Source: an uncultured bacterium
GTDB lineage: Bacteria > Cyanobacteriota > Vampirovibrionia > Gastranaerophilales > Gastranaerophilaceae
Assembly: GCA_949035555.1 (NCBI GenBank)
Contig: CAROLD010000009.1
Coordinates: 5,216-69,215, forward strand
DNA length: 64,000 nt
Reading direction: 5' to 3'
Both the position numbers and the translations under genes were made by a program. Shown piece by piece: positions 34,130 to 42,863 of the stretch (the first letter of the stretch is position 1; the number at the start of each line of letters is the position of its first letter). The notes under the pieces were generated by a model. The model was not told where the DNA came from and searched no databases. It saw only the letters and a program-made list of their open reading frames with translations.

Positions 34130-34840
34130 ATGCTTTTAGGGGTAAATATAGATCACGTTGCAACACTAAGAAACGCAAGAGGCGGGTTTGAACCTGATCC
34201 GGTTCAGGCGGCTGAAATTTGTGAAGCAAACGGAGCCACATCTATTACCGCACACTTAAGAGAAGACAGAAGACATATTATGGATTCTGATATCCGAACT
34301 TTAAAAAAAGTAATTAAAACAAGATTAAATTTAGAAATGGCTGTAACCGAAGAGATGCAAAAAATTGCTCTAGAAGTTCGTCCATATTCTGTTTGTCTTG
34401 TTCCGGAAAAAAGACAGGAAGTAACAACTGAAGGCGGTCTGGATGTCGCTTCCCAATTGCAAAAAGTTACAAGTTTTGTTCAGCCGCTGGTAGAAGCAGG
34501 CATAATGGTAAGCTTGTTTATTGATCCTTCTAATGAGCAAATTTATGCAGCTGCAAAAACCGGTGCTCAATTTGTTGAACTTCATACCGGGCAGTATTCT
34601 ATGGCATTTGGTACTCCAGATGAACAGGATGAGTTTGATAAGGTGCGTGAAGCCTCTAGACTTGCTCATGCTCTGGGACTTAAGGTAAACGCAGGTCACG
34701 GTTTGAATTACGAAAACGTATATAGAATGCGTCAAATAAAAGATTTACATGAGCTGAATATTGGACATAGTATTATTTCTCGTGCAGTATTCAAGGGGTT
34801 GGCTCAGGCAGTTAAAGATATGTCTGAATTAGTTAAGTAG
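34130..34840 (+). CDS. pdxJ: Pyridoxine 5'-phosphate synthase
   Basis: A 236-aa TIM-barrel enzyme of the DXP-dependent vitamin B6 route. LGVNIDHVATLRNARGG at the N-terminus is diagnostic and carries catalytic His. HLREDRRHI and the C-terminal AGHGLNYENV are conserved. RBS AAAGGATAG, 13 nt after murT. Its presence means B6 is made by the PdxA/PdxJ pathway rather than Pdx1/2. Confidence 0.96.
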   Translation: MLLGVNIDHVATLRNARGGFEPDPVQAAEICEANGATSITAHLREDRRHIMDSDIRTLKKVIKTRLNLEMAVTEEMQKIALEVRPYSVCLVPEKRQEVTTEGGLDVASQLQKVTSFVQPLVEAGIMVSLFIDPSNEQIYAAAKTGAQFVELHTGQYSMAFGTPDEQDEFDKVREASRLAHALGLKVNAGHGLNYENVYRMRQIKDLHELNIGHSIISRAVFKGLAQAVKDMSELVK

Positions 34841-34851
34841 GGTATAGCATT

Positions 34852-35178
34852 ATGACAAAATCAAAGGAAGAAATAATAGAAGAAATGCAGCAGGTTGTTG
34901 CACAAATGGTTATTGACGATATTGAAGAAAATCCTGATATTGCCAATGAATATTTTGACTGTGATTGTTGCGGTCAGAATAAGTGTTTAGCAGGTTCAAT
35001 TCAGTACAGCGATTACAGATTATGCAATGACTGTGTTTTGCTAGCTGAAACAGGGTTTGCACTTGATAAAATTAAGGATATTCAAGAGCTTATGGACGCA
35101 ATGGAAGATAAAAGACTTGAAGAACTTTGTAATTTTGTAAAAGAAGAAGAACTTCGCAAAAACAGTTTAGAAAACTAG
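34852..35178 (+). CDS. Small zinc-ribbon protein, function unknown
   Basis: A 108-aa protein with two cysteine pairs, CDCC (about 41-44) and CNDC (about 60-63), fitting one zinc site. The rest is acidic helix at both ends. No DNA-binding or enzyme family recognised. It follows pdxJ after 11 nt and ends one base before the convergent rsmG stop, with no room for a terminator. Confidence 0.7.
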   Translation: MTKSKEEIIEEMQQVVAQMVIDDIEENPDIANEYFDCDCCGQNKCLAGSIQYSDYRLCNDCVLLAETGFALDKIKDIQELMDAMEDKRLEELCNFVKEEELRKNSLEN

Positions 35179-35769
35179 TTATATCTTTATAACTATTAAG
35201 TTTCTTGTATGACTGTCTTCAAGCGGGAGAGTGTAATCTATTATTTCTACAATTTTAGCATTGTATTTTTTTAGAACTTTTGAAGCTTCTTCAATTTCTT
35301 CTTCTGCTTTGCGCGATTTATAGGCAACAAAATAACCGCCTTTTTTTAGTTTGGGAAGTGCATATTCGCAAATATTTTTTAAGGAAGATACTGCGCGGGA
35401 AGTTATTATATCAAACTTGCCGTCAATATTTTCAACTCTGGCACATACAAGGGTTAAGTTTTCTATACTGAGTTCAGCTTTCAATGAATGAATGGCGCGA
35501 ATTTTTTTTGCAATACTGTCTAATGCAGTCACCTGAATTTTAGGATATTTCAGGGCAATCGGAACTGACGGGAAGCCGCCTCCGGTACCGATATCAAGAA
35601 GGGTTTTAAAATCTGTCCCGTATTTTGAGAAAAATTTTTCTATTGCTAAAGAGTCGAAAACATGTTTTTCCCAGAGAAATTTTTCATCATTTTTTGAAAT
35701 CAGATTTACTTTGGAATTCTCTTCAAGAAATGCTTCCATATATTTTGTATAAACTTCTTTATTTTCCAT
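35179..35769 (-). CDS. rsmG: 16S rRNA (guanine-N7) methyltransferase RsmG
   Basis: A 196-aa class I methyltransferase for m7G527 in 16S rRNA. SAM motif LLDIGTGGGFPSVPIAL (about 61-77) is the family signature, with ITSRAVSSLK later. Somewhat shorter than the usual 205-240 aa, but complete. The start overlaps the stop of the upstream ATPase/TPR gene by 11 nt, with AGGATA as ribosome-binding site, so it is probably the last gene of that operon. Confidence 0.92.
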   Translation of the reverse strand: MENKEVYTKYMEAFLEENSKVNLISKNDEKFLWEKHVFDSLAIEKFFSKYGTDFKTLLDIGTGGGFPSVPIALKYPKIQVTALDSIAKKIRAIHSLKAELSIENLTLVCARVENIDGKFDIITSRAVSSLKNICEYALPKLKKGGYFVAYKSRKAEEEIEEASKVLKKYNAKIVEIIDYTLPLEDSHTRNLIVIKI

Positions 35770-38170
35770 ATTTATCCTGTAATTTTATAAAATCGTCTTC
35801 TTTTGTCCTTCGTTTTATATCTTCAATGCGGGCTTGAATTTTATCAATATTTTCCTTGGTGAAAGATTGTTTTGAGAGCTTAAATGCTTCAATGAGATAT
35901 TTATATGCCTGTTCAAAATCTTTTCTGCGGGAATAATAATCTCCAAGTTCTGTCAGTGCACCTGCAATGTGATACGGCTCATTAAGTTTTTTAGCATAAT
36001 AAAGCGCCTGGTTCAAGTACTCAAGTGATTTTGATGTGTCTTTTGATGAGTATATTTCAGCAAGATGTATTGCTGAATAGTATAACCCGTTGTAATTTTT
36101 AACTGCTTTATCAATTTTTATACTTTCATTGTAATATTTAATCGCATGCTGTGGGCTTCCTGCTTCATCGTAGAGTTCGGCAAGATTGGCAAGTGCCATT
36201 GACAGGTATTGGTTTGTATTCGGGTTGGCATCAAGCTCAATACATTTTTTGTAATATAAAACAGCCATACGCATATCGTCGCGCTCATCGTTTGCCCCTG
36301 CAAATTTGTAATACAATTCCGCAAGAACTGTTTTATCCATATGAATGTCAGCAAGCTTTAATGATTTTTCATAATAGTTAAATTCTTCATCAGGATTGTC
36401 GGTTAATTTTGCCAGTGCAAGATTAACTTTTACCTGCATTTCAGGCGGTAAATCCTTGTTATTGTACAATTCATTCAGGATAAATTTTGCGTTATCGTGT
36501 TTGTATATTATGTAGTAAATGTTTGCAATTTCGAGTTTTACTTCCGCAACTTTAAAATTATCCGAAACATTTACATAAAAATCCTGTGCCTGAGTATAAG
36601 CTTCAAGAGCTTCATACCAGTGAGAAAGTTGTTTGTAATCCTGAGCAAGTTTTATATAAATTGCAGGCAGGAATTGATAAAAATTATCATCATCATTTTT
36701 TGTTAATGCACGTTTGTATAAAAGTATTGCGTGTTTGAAGTTGTATTTTGCTTCTTCTTGTTTTGCAAGATTGAGAATTTGTGTCAGAGACAGATTTTCG
36801 CTTTTTTCTTTTAATTCATTTCTTTCAGTCTTATCTGTGATGAAGTCTTTGATAGAGTCGGCAATGCCGTCTAATACCGCATCATCTTCAATAATAAAGC
36901 TGATTTTATCAATTTTTTCTTCTTTTGTTTCTTCAATTTCAGGCTTAGCGGGTATTATTTCGGCAGGAGTTTCGTTAGCCGGAGACTGTATTACTGGATC
37001 TACAGAAATCATTCGAACATCTTTTAGATTAAGCTGAGGTCTTTTCGGTATGAATAGGGTATGATACTCAATTTCGTTACGCATAGTCTGGCGCGAAAGT
37101 CTTAAGTCTCTTTCGAGAGGTTTTAGAGGAAGTTGAGTGTTATATAAATCCACACAGGCAGTGTGGAGTTTTATCATAACATTTTCGGGTATTTGGTGTT
37201 CAATAATATCCCGGAAAGAATCCTCCAGATACAAACATTCTCCGTCAACCGACAGCACAGCATTAGTAACGAAGAAAAATGCACGTTCCGGATTGTATAA
37301 ATGTAATGATTTTAAAAGGTTTACGTGGATTGGAATTCTCATAACCGTAAGCAGTCTGAAAAGATGCGCGCTCACAGGGTCCACAAGTGACAATGCTTCA
37401 CGGGTAATGAATTCTGGAAATGGCATAAAGCTTTTTGAATAACCTTCCAAAAATTGTACAAGTGAAAGTCCGCGTAAATTCATTATTTTTACTGCTAAAT
37501 TCACGTAATTATAATAACCTTTTGACTGTTTATACAGCTCATTTGATAAAACACCAATGTTTTTTATCCCGTTGTTTTTTAACAATTTCTCAAATATCTG
37601 CTGTGACAGAGCAAGGCAAGTAACTTTATCAAAGTCAATATCTTCAAAGTCTTCCGCGTCAACTTTCCTTGCCGTGATTATAATTTTTACGTTAGGAAGT
37701 TTCATCAGGTGCTTGAGAAAACTCAAAATTTCAGGCTTGCTGCTTTTTAAAACAGACTCAAAAGAGTTCAAAATAATGACAATCGGGGAATGGATTGTAT
37801 TAAAGTAAGAGTTGATTTTCTGTGTAAAATTCTCTGTTTTGATCCTTGGAGGAATAATTTTACCCGTAAGTGTGTATGTTCTGAATGTGTCAAAAAATGA
37901 CAAAAGCATATCATCCAAAATGCTTGTTTCAAAACAATTGTATTTCAGGGTGAGGACATTTGGATTCAGATACGATGCTACAAAATCTGCAATCAATGTT
38001 TTTCCGGAACCTTTAAAACCGTTTACAAGAGCCAAATGTTTATCGCTTTGCAAAAAATCGCAAAGCCTTGCAATCTGTTTTTCATTATTTTCGATTAAGC
38101 ATAAGTCAAGCGGACATTCTTTCGGAATGTCCTTAATAGCTATGGATTTTTCTAAAAAATCAGTTCTCAT
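35759..38170 (-). CDS. STAND-like P-loop ATPase with C-terminal TPR array
   Basis: An 803-aa cytoplasmic protein. The N-terminal ATPase has Walker A GFKGSGKT at 51-58 and a Walker B-like strand VIILNSFE (131-138) in which the usual Asp is Asn135; IIITAR (163-168) fits sensor 1. A helical or winged-helix part runs to about 380. After a Pro/Glu linker (390-425), TPRs fill about 455-780 (YYKKCIELDANPNTNQYLSMALANLAELYDEAG is one). NTPase plus repeat sensor is the STAND plan (signalling, transcription or defence). No effector domain is visible. No Shine-Dalgarno: the ATG lies 4 nt after the diguanylate cyclase stop, so translation is coupled. Confidence 0.75.
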   Translation of the reverse strand: MRTDFLEKSIAIKDIPKECPLDLCLIENNEKQIARLCDFLQSDKHLALVNGFKGSGKTLIADFVASYLNPNVLTLKYNCFETSILDDMLLSFFDTFRTYTLTGKIIPPRIKTENFTQKINSYFNTIHSPIVIILNSFESVLKSSKPEILSFLKHLMKLPNVKIIITARKVDAEDFEDIDFDKVTCLALSQQIFEKLLKNNGIKNIGVLSNELYKQSKGYYNYVNLAVKIMNLRGLSLVQFLEGYSKSFMPFPEFITREALSLVDPVSAHLFRLLTVMRIPIHVNLLKSLHLYNPERAFFFVTNAVLSVDGECLYLEDSFRDIIEHQIPENVMIKLHTACVDLYNTQLPLKPLERDLRLSRQTMRNEIEYHTLFIPKRPQLNLKDVRMISVDPVIQSPANETPAEIIPAKPEIEETKEEKIDKISFIIEDDAVLDGIADSIKDFITDKTERNELKEKSENLSLTQILNLAKQEEAKYNFKHAILLYKRALTKNDDDNFYQFLPAIYIKLAQDYKQLSHWYEALEAYTQAQDFYVNVSDNFKVAEVKLEIANIYYIIYKHDNAKFILNELYNNKDLPPEMQVKVNLALAKLTDNPDEEFNYYEKSLKLADIHMDKTVLAELYYKFAGANDERDDMRMAVLYYKKCIELDANPNTNQYLSMALANLAELYDEAGSPQHAIKYYNESIKIDKAVKNYNGLYYSAIHLAEIYSSKDTSKSLEYLNQALYYAKKLNEPYHIAGALTELGDYYSRRKDFEQAYKYLIEAFKLSKQSFTKENIDKIQARIEDIKRRTKEDDFIKLQDKYGK

Positions 38171-38174
38171 AATT

Positions 38175-39881
38175 TTAATTTACGCGATTTCTGCCGTTTT
38201 CTTTTGCATTGTATAGTCTTTTGTCAGCCGCTTCGATAATTTCTGCAGGAGTTTCACCGTCTTCTTTGTATGTGGAAACCCCGAGACTTATTGTAACATT
38301 GCTTTCTCTTCCGTTGCTTAATTTCATTTTTTTAGATGACACGAGGGAACAAAGTTTATTTGCAATTGAAACAGCCTCTTCGTTTTTTGTATTCGGGAGA
38401 ATAATACTCATTTCTTCTCCTCCGTATCTGCATACTATATCGGTTGCTCTGACATTTTTCTTTAATTCCTGTGCAACTTGTCTTAACACAGCATCTCCTG
38501 ATTGGTGTCCAAAATTATCGTTAAATTTTTTGAAAAAGTCTATATCAATAATTATTAGTGAAAATTTTGTATCATAACGTTTTGCGTGAGATACGGACAT
38601 TTGCATCTGTTCTTGAAAATATCTGTGATTATAAAGTTCAGTAAGTCCGTCTGTTGTTGCGAGTTTATATTGTGTGTCAAAGTCTCTTGATTTAATCAAA
38701 TATTTTGTGATTACAGTGAGGATAAATGCCAGAACTGCAAATCCCATCGGTGATACAATCGGCAGCCACAAATTAAAAAATTTCATCATATAGTATGTTA
38801 AAATTACGTATCCAAAATATACCGTTGCGGTAAGCCCTGCTGCAATAGGCATAGACGGCAGTACTAGTACAATTCCGACAGTTATTAATGCAAGAGCAAA
38901 AACGATAATTACATTAGCATAGTCAGGTGTTTTGTGAATAAAACTTCCGTCAATAATGTTGTTCACGTATGTTGCCTGAACTTCAACGCCCGGGTAAACT
39001 TTATCAACCGGAACCGTTTTTATATCAAATAAACTTGCCGCGGTAGCTCCGAAATATACAATTTTATTTTCGAAATCAAAATTAAGTTTTTCTTTTCCTT
39101 CTGCGGCTTTGATAAGTTTATACATAGGAATATTTTCAAATGTTCCCGCAGGACCGTACCAGTTAAGAATTACACCGGCTTCGTCATCATATTTTATTGA
39201 AGTTTTGCCGTTTGTATAATAATTCCCTACGCGATATCCTAACTGCGGATAATACTTTCCCTGATATTTCAGATATAAAGGCATTTTTCTCAAAACTCCG
39301 TCATCTGAGCGCGAAACATTTATCAAGCCGATGTTTGATGTTGCGTTTAATATTCCTTCTAAAATTACTCTGCAATTTGAGTATTCCATTGGTTCGCCTT
39401 TTGTAGGGTAAGGTATTATTGCAAGTTTATCAGGTAGCCGGGGCGGAATTCTTAAATCCTCAGGCTGGTCATCTAAATTCATTGCTGTATAAACATTGTT
39501 ATACTTTTTAAAAATATTAATTAAAGCATTATCTGCGGCTTGGTCTGATTTCATTGATTTGACAAACATAAGGTCAAATGCAATACTTTTCGGGTTTTGT
39601 GCTTCAATATAATCAACCATTTTTGCATAAATATCGCGTCTTAGGGGCCACTCTCCATAATGGTCAAGGATATATTCATAACTACCGTCATCAATTGCTA
39701 CAATTACAATATCTTTATTATTCTGACGGCTTCCTGAATTTGCAAGAATGCTTTGTCTTATATCAAAAGTTCTATTTTCCATTGACGTCATAAACGCAGA
39801 AAAGCTTCCGTTTTTAATACTAAAAATCAGAAGCACTGCAAAGATAGAAATCCATAATGTATATAAAAATTTTTTCAACAT
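38175..39881 (-). CDS. CHASE2-domain diguanylate cyclase
   Basis: A 568-aa membrane sensor enzyme. One N-terminal helix (about 7-25), an extracytoplasmic CHASE2 domain (about 28-300; IVIVAIDDGSYEYIL, FGATAASLFDIKTVPVD), three helices (about 305-385), then GGDEF (about 405-568). The active site reads GGEEM at 487-491, the last residue differing from the usual Phe. The inhibitory site RATD at 478-481 is intact, so product feedback is expected. It should make c-di-GMP in response to an outside cue. The downstream ATPase/TPR gene is translationally coupled and may be its effector (inference). Confidence 0.87.
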   Translation of the reverse strand: MLKKFLYTLWISIFAVLLIFSIKNGSFSAFMTSMENRTFDIRQSILANSGSRQNNKDIVIVAIDDGSYEYILDHYGEWPLRRDIYAKMVDYIEAQNPKSIAFDLMFVKSMKSDQAADNALINIFKKYNNVYTAMNLDDQPEDLRIPPRLPDKLAIIPYPTKGEPMEYSNCRVILEGILNATSNIGLINVSRSDDGVLRKMPLYLKYQGKYYPQLGYRVGNYYTNGKTSIKYDDEAGVILNWYGPAGTFENIPMYKLIKAAEGKEKLNFDFENKIVYFGATAASLFDIKTVPVDKVYPGVEVQATYVNNIIDGSFIHKTPDYANVIIVFALALITVGIVLVLPSMPIAAGLTATVYFGYVILTYYMMKFFNLWLPIVSPMGFAVLAFILTVITKYLIKSRDFDTQYKLATTDGLTELYNHRYFQEQMQMSVSHAKRYDTKFSLIIIDIDFFKKFNDNFGHQSGDAVLRQVAQELKKNVRATDIVCRYGGEEMSIILPNTKNEEAVSIANKLCSLVSSKKMKLSNGRESNVTISLGVSTYKEDGETPAEIIEAADKRLYNAKENGRNRVN

Positions 39882-39895
39882 AACTCAAGCCCTGT

Positions 39896-40063
39896 TTATT
39901 TTACGTTTTCAGTGTAGTTTAACGCAGAAATATTGGCAAGAATGTTTTTTACAACGAATTTTTGTTCCAGAATTTTGTTATTTAATTTCAGAATTTCTGT
40001 AGCATAAGATAATTCATCAGGGTGCTTTAAATAGCGAAGTAAACATTGCTCGTGTAAGTTCAT
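39896..40063 (-). CDS. Unannotated 55-aa ORF upstream of the CHASE2 diguanylate cyclase
   Basis: Translating the minus strand from ATG at 40063 gives 55 codons (MNLHEQCLLRYLKHPDELSY at the start, ending NYTENVK) and a stop 14 nt before the cyclase start. AGGA lies about 10 nt before the ATG. The peptide has a helical, Leu/Asn/Lys-rich composition, one cysteine, and no membrane segment. The position suggests the first gene of the cyclase-ATPase operon. Coding status is inferred from spacing and the ribosome-binding site only. The rest of 39882-40226 holds promoter sequence for gyrA and nothing else recognised. Confidence 0.5.
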   Translation of the reverse strand: MNLHEQCLLRYLKHPDELSYATEILKLNNKILEQKFVVKNILANISALNYTENVK

Positions 40064-40229
40064 TCTTATCAATTCCTATAAAACGGTTATAACATGATTA
40101 TTATTTCAAATTTTGATTAAAATTAAATCAACCTTTTAAAGAATTTGCTAGGAAATTTCTAATACAAGTATATGAGCTTAACCGGAGCTTAACTAAATGT
40201 AAAGATATTAGCCAATCGTCTAATGTTTG

Positions 40230-40238
40230 TGCTATAAT
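40230..40238 (+). promoter_or_regulatory. Extended -10 promoter of gyrA
   Basis: TG at 40230-40231 and TATAAT at 40233-40238. The predicted start near 40245 excludes translation from 40227 and supports the TTG start at 40272. Confidence 0.6.
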
Positions 40239-40271
40239 TCTGGTAAAGAGACAGACTTGGAGGGTAGAGTA

Positions 40272-42827
40272 TTGAGTCAACAGAATATGTTTGATCACGG
40301 GAAAATCGTTCCTGTAAATATAAGAGAAGAAATGAAACGTTCATATATCGACTATGCAATGAGTGTAATCGTAGGACGTGCATTACCTGATGTTCGAGAC
40401 GGGTTGAAACCTGTTCACAGACGTATTTTATACGCAATGAATGAACTGGGAATGTATCCTGACAAACCGTTTAAAAAATGTGCGCGTATTGTCGGGGAAG
40501 TTCTGGGTAAATATCACCCGCACGGCGATAGCTCTGTTTATGAAGCTCTAGTTCGTATGGCTCAAGATTTTTCAACAAGATATTTGATGGTTGACGGGCA
40601 TGGCAACTTCGGTTCTGTTGACGGTGACGGAGCTGCTGCAATGCGTTATACAGAAGCCCGTATGCATAAAATTACTCAATCTATGCTTGCTGATATTGAC
40701 TGTGAAACAGTTGAGTTTGAGCCAAACTTCGACGGTTCACTGCAAGAACCGTCAGTGCTTCCTGTAAGGCTGCCTATGCTTTTGTTAAACGGAGTTTCAG
40801 GTATTGCGGTTGGTATGGCAACAAATATTCCTCCGCATAACCTTTGCGAAGTTGTTGACGGTACCATCGCGTTGATTGATAATCCGAAAATCACTGTTCC
40901 TGAACTTATGGAACATATTAAAGGACCTGATTTCCCTACATCGGCTACAATTATTGGATTGAACGATATTAAACAGGCTTACGAAACAGGAAGAGGTTCT
41001 ATTAAAATGTCTGCGGTTTCTGGTTTTGAAGAAATTGCGGGCGGCGGCGGACGCCAAGCAAGAACTGCGATTGTTGTAACCGAAATTCCTTATCAGGTTA
41101 ATAAAGCAATGCTTATTGAAAAAATTGCAGACCTTGTCAAAGACCAAAAAATTACAGGTATTTCAGATATTCGTGACGAGTCTGACCGTGAAGGTATGAG
41201 AATCGTCATTGAATTGAAACGTGATGCAAAACCTGATGTTGTTAGAAATAATTTATATAAATATACTCAGCTTGCAACAACTTTCGGGGTTAACATGGTT
41301 GCTCTGTGCGGCAAACAGCCTCGTTTGATGAATTTATACGAAGTTTTAAATGAATTTGTTGAACACAGAATTGAAATCGTTACAAGAAGAACTATTTTCT
41401 TCTTGAAGAAAGCTAAAATCCGCGCTCACATCTTGGCAGGTTTAATCATCGCATTGGGTTCTATTGACGAAGTTATTGAACTTATCAAAAAATCTAAGAC
41501 CACCGATGATGCAAGAGAAGGTTTGATGAGCAGATTTGGTCTTGATGTTGACCAGTCAAATGCAATTTTAGAAATGCAATTAAGACGTTTGACAGGTTTA
41601 GAACAAGACAAAGTTAAAGCAGAATACGAAGAATTGTTGAAAAAGATTGCCGAATACGAATCAATTCTTGCAAGTCGTCAAAAAATTCTTGATATTATCA
41701 AAGCAGAACTTCTTGAAGATAAAGAAAAATACGGCGATGACAGAAAAACTCAGATTTTACCTGAACAGGGCGAAGTTACAATTGAAGACTTAACACCAAA
41801 TACTCCGATGGCTGTATTTATTACACATCAAGGATATTTGAAACGTATATCCCTTGATACCTTCGAACGTCAAAACCGTGCAACCCGCGGTAAATCAGGC
41901 ATGAAAACAAAAGATGATGATGATATTCAACATTTCTTTACTGCAATGATGCATGATAAAGTGTTATTCTTCTCATCTAAAGGTACTGTTTACAGCTTGA
42001 ATGTTTACGACTTCCCTGAAGGCGGACGTCAGGCAAAAGGCTTGCCGATTGTAAACGTACTTCCTATAGATCAGGATGAAAAGATTACCGCAGTAGTTCC
42101 TGTGAGTTCATTCTCTAAAGACTTGAATTTAATCATGCTTACTAAAAAAGGTTATATCAAACGTATTGAATTGGATAACTTCTCAAATATCCGTCGTAAC
42201 GGTATTATCGCAATCGGTTTGGATGAAGGTGACAGCTTATGCTGGGTAAAACTTGCAACTGCAAAAGACGAAATTATTATCGGAACATCTTGCGGTATGG
42301 CAATCAGATTCCCAATCCAAGACTTGAGACCGTTAGGCAGAAGCGCCCGCGGTGTAATTTCAATGAAATTACGCTCAGGAGATGAAATTGTCGGATGTGA
42401 TATTGTTCCGCAAGATTACGACGCGGATTTACTGGTAGTAACTTCTGACGGTTTTGGCAAGCGTACAAAATTATCTGAATTCAGAAGCCAGAACAGAGGC
42501 GGTTTAGGATTGATTGCAACCAAGTTCAAATCAAGTTCATCAAGACTTGTTGCCTTGACTATCGTAAGAGATTCTGACGATATAATGCTTGTGACAGCAA
42601 ACGGCGTAGTAACAAGACTGAATGCAGGTCAAATTTCACAACAGGGACGTCCTGCAACAGGTGTTAGAGCACAGAACTTGAACGAAAATGATGTAGTATG
42701 TTCTGTTAATAAGATTATTAACCCTGATGAAGACGACGTAACTATTAAAACATCAACTGCGGAAGCTCCTGCGCCGGAAGACGAAGTTCAGCAAACAAGT
42801 CTGTTGGACGGAGGAAACGAAGAATAG
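40272..42827 (+). CDS. gyrA: DNA gyrase subunit A
   Basis: An 851-aa type II topoisomerase subunit. The start is TTG at 40272, 7 nt after GGAGGG (40259-40264) and downstream of the promoter. The breakage-reunion domain includes ARIVGEVLGKYHPHGD and the catalytic tyrosine in AAAMRYTEAR. The GyrA box appears as QNRATRGKSG before the C-terminal beta-pinwheel repeats (about 505-820; GYLKRISLDTF, GYIKRIELDNF, GFGKRTKLSEF). The GyrA box and pinwheel fit gyrase rather than topo IV ParC. The acidic tail is also gyrase-like. Monocistronic. Confidence 0.95.
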   Translation: MSQQNMFDHGKIVPVNIREEMKRSYIDYAMSVIVGRALPDVRDGLKPVHRRILYAMNELGMYPDKPFKKCARIVGEVLGKYHPHGDSSVYEALVRMAQDFSTRYLMVDGHGNFGSVDGDGAAAMRYTEARMHKITQSMLADIDCETVEFEPNFDGSLQEPSVLPVRLPMLLLNGVSGIAVGMATNIPPHNLCEVVDGTIALIDNPKITVPELMEHIKGPDFPTSATIIGLNDIKQAYETGRGSIKMSAVSGFEEIAGGGGRQARTAIVVTEIPYQVNKAMLIEKIADLVKDQKITGISDIRDESDREGMRIVIELKRDAKPDVVRNNLYKYTQLATTFGVNMVALCGKQPRLMNLYEVLNEFVEHRIEIVTRRTIFFLKKAKIRAHILAGLIIALGSIDEVIELIKKSKTTDDAREGLMSRFGLDVDQSNAILEMQLRRLTGLEQDKVKAEYEELLKKIAEYESILASRQKILDIIKAELLEDKEKYGDDRKTQILPEQGEVTIEDLTPNTPMAVFITHQGYLKRISLDTFERQNRATRGKSGMKTKDDDDIQHFFTAMMHDKVLFFSSKGTVYSLNVYDFPEGGRQAKGLPIVNVLPIDQDEKITAVVPVSSFSKDLNLIMLTKKGYIKRIELDNFSNIRRNGIIAIGLDEGDSLCWVKLATAKDEIIIGTSCGMAIRFPIQDLRPLGRSARGVISMKLRSGDEIVGCDIVPQDYDADLLVVTSDGFGKRTKLSEFRSQNRGGLGLIATKFKSSSSRLVALTIVRDSDDIMLVTANGVVTRLNAGQISQQGRPATGVRAQNLNENDVVCSVNKIINPDEDDVTIKTSTAEAPAPEDEVQQTSLLDGGNEE

Positions 42828-42858
42828 AAAAAAGAGGTTCAAATTGAACCTCTTTTTT
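42828..42858. terminator. Bidirectional terminator after gyrA
   Basis: AAAAAAGAGGTTC pairs with GAACCTCTTTTTT around a 5-nt loop, between the gyrA stop and the convergent stop at 42864. Confidence 0.9.
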
Positions 42859-42863
42859 AATTA

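Noticed and set aside
40189..40437. Minus-strand ORF over the gyrA start
   Set aside because: It runs antisense through conserved gyrA codons and its promoter, with no ribosome-binding site; a shadow reading frame.
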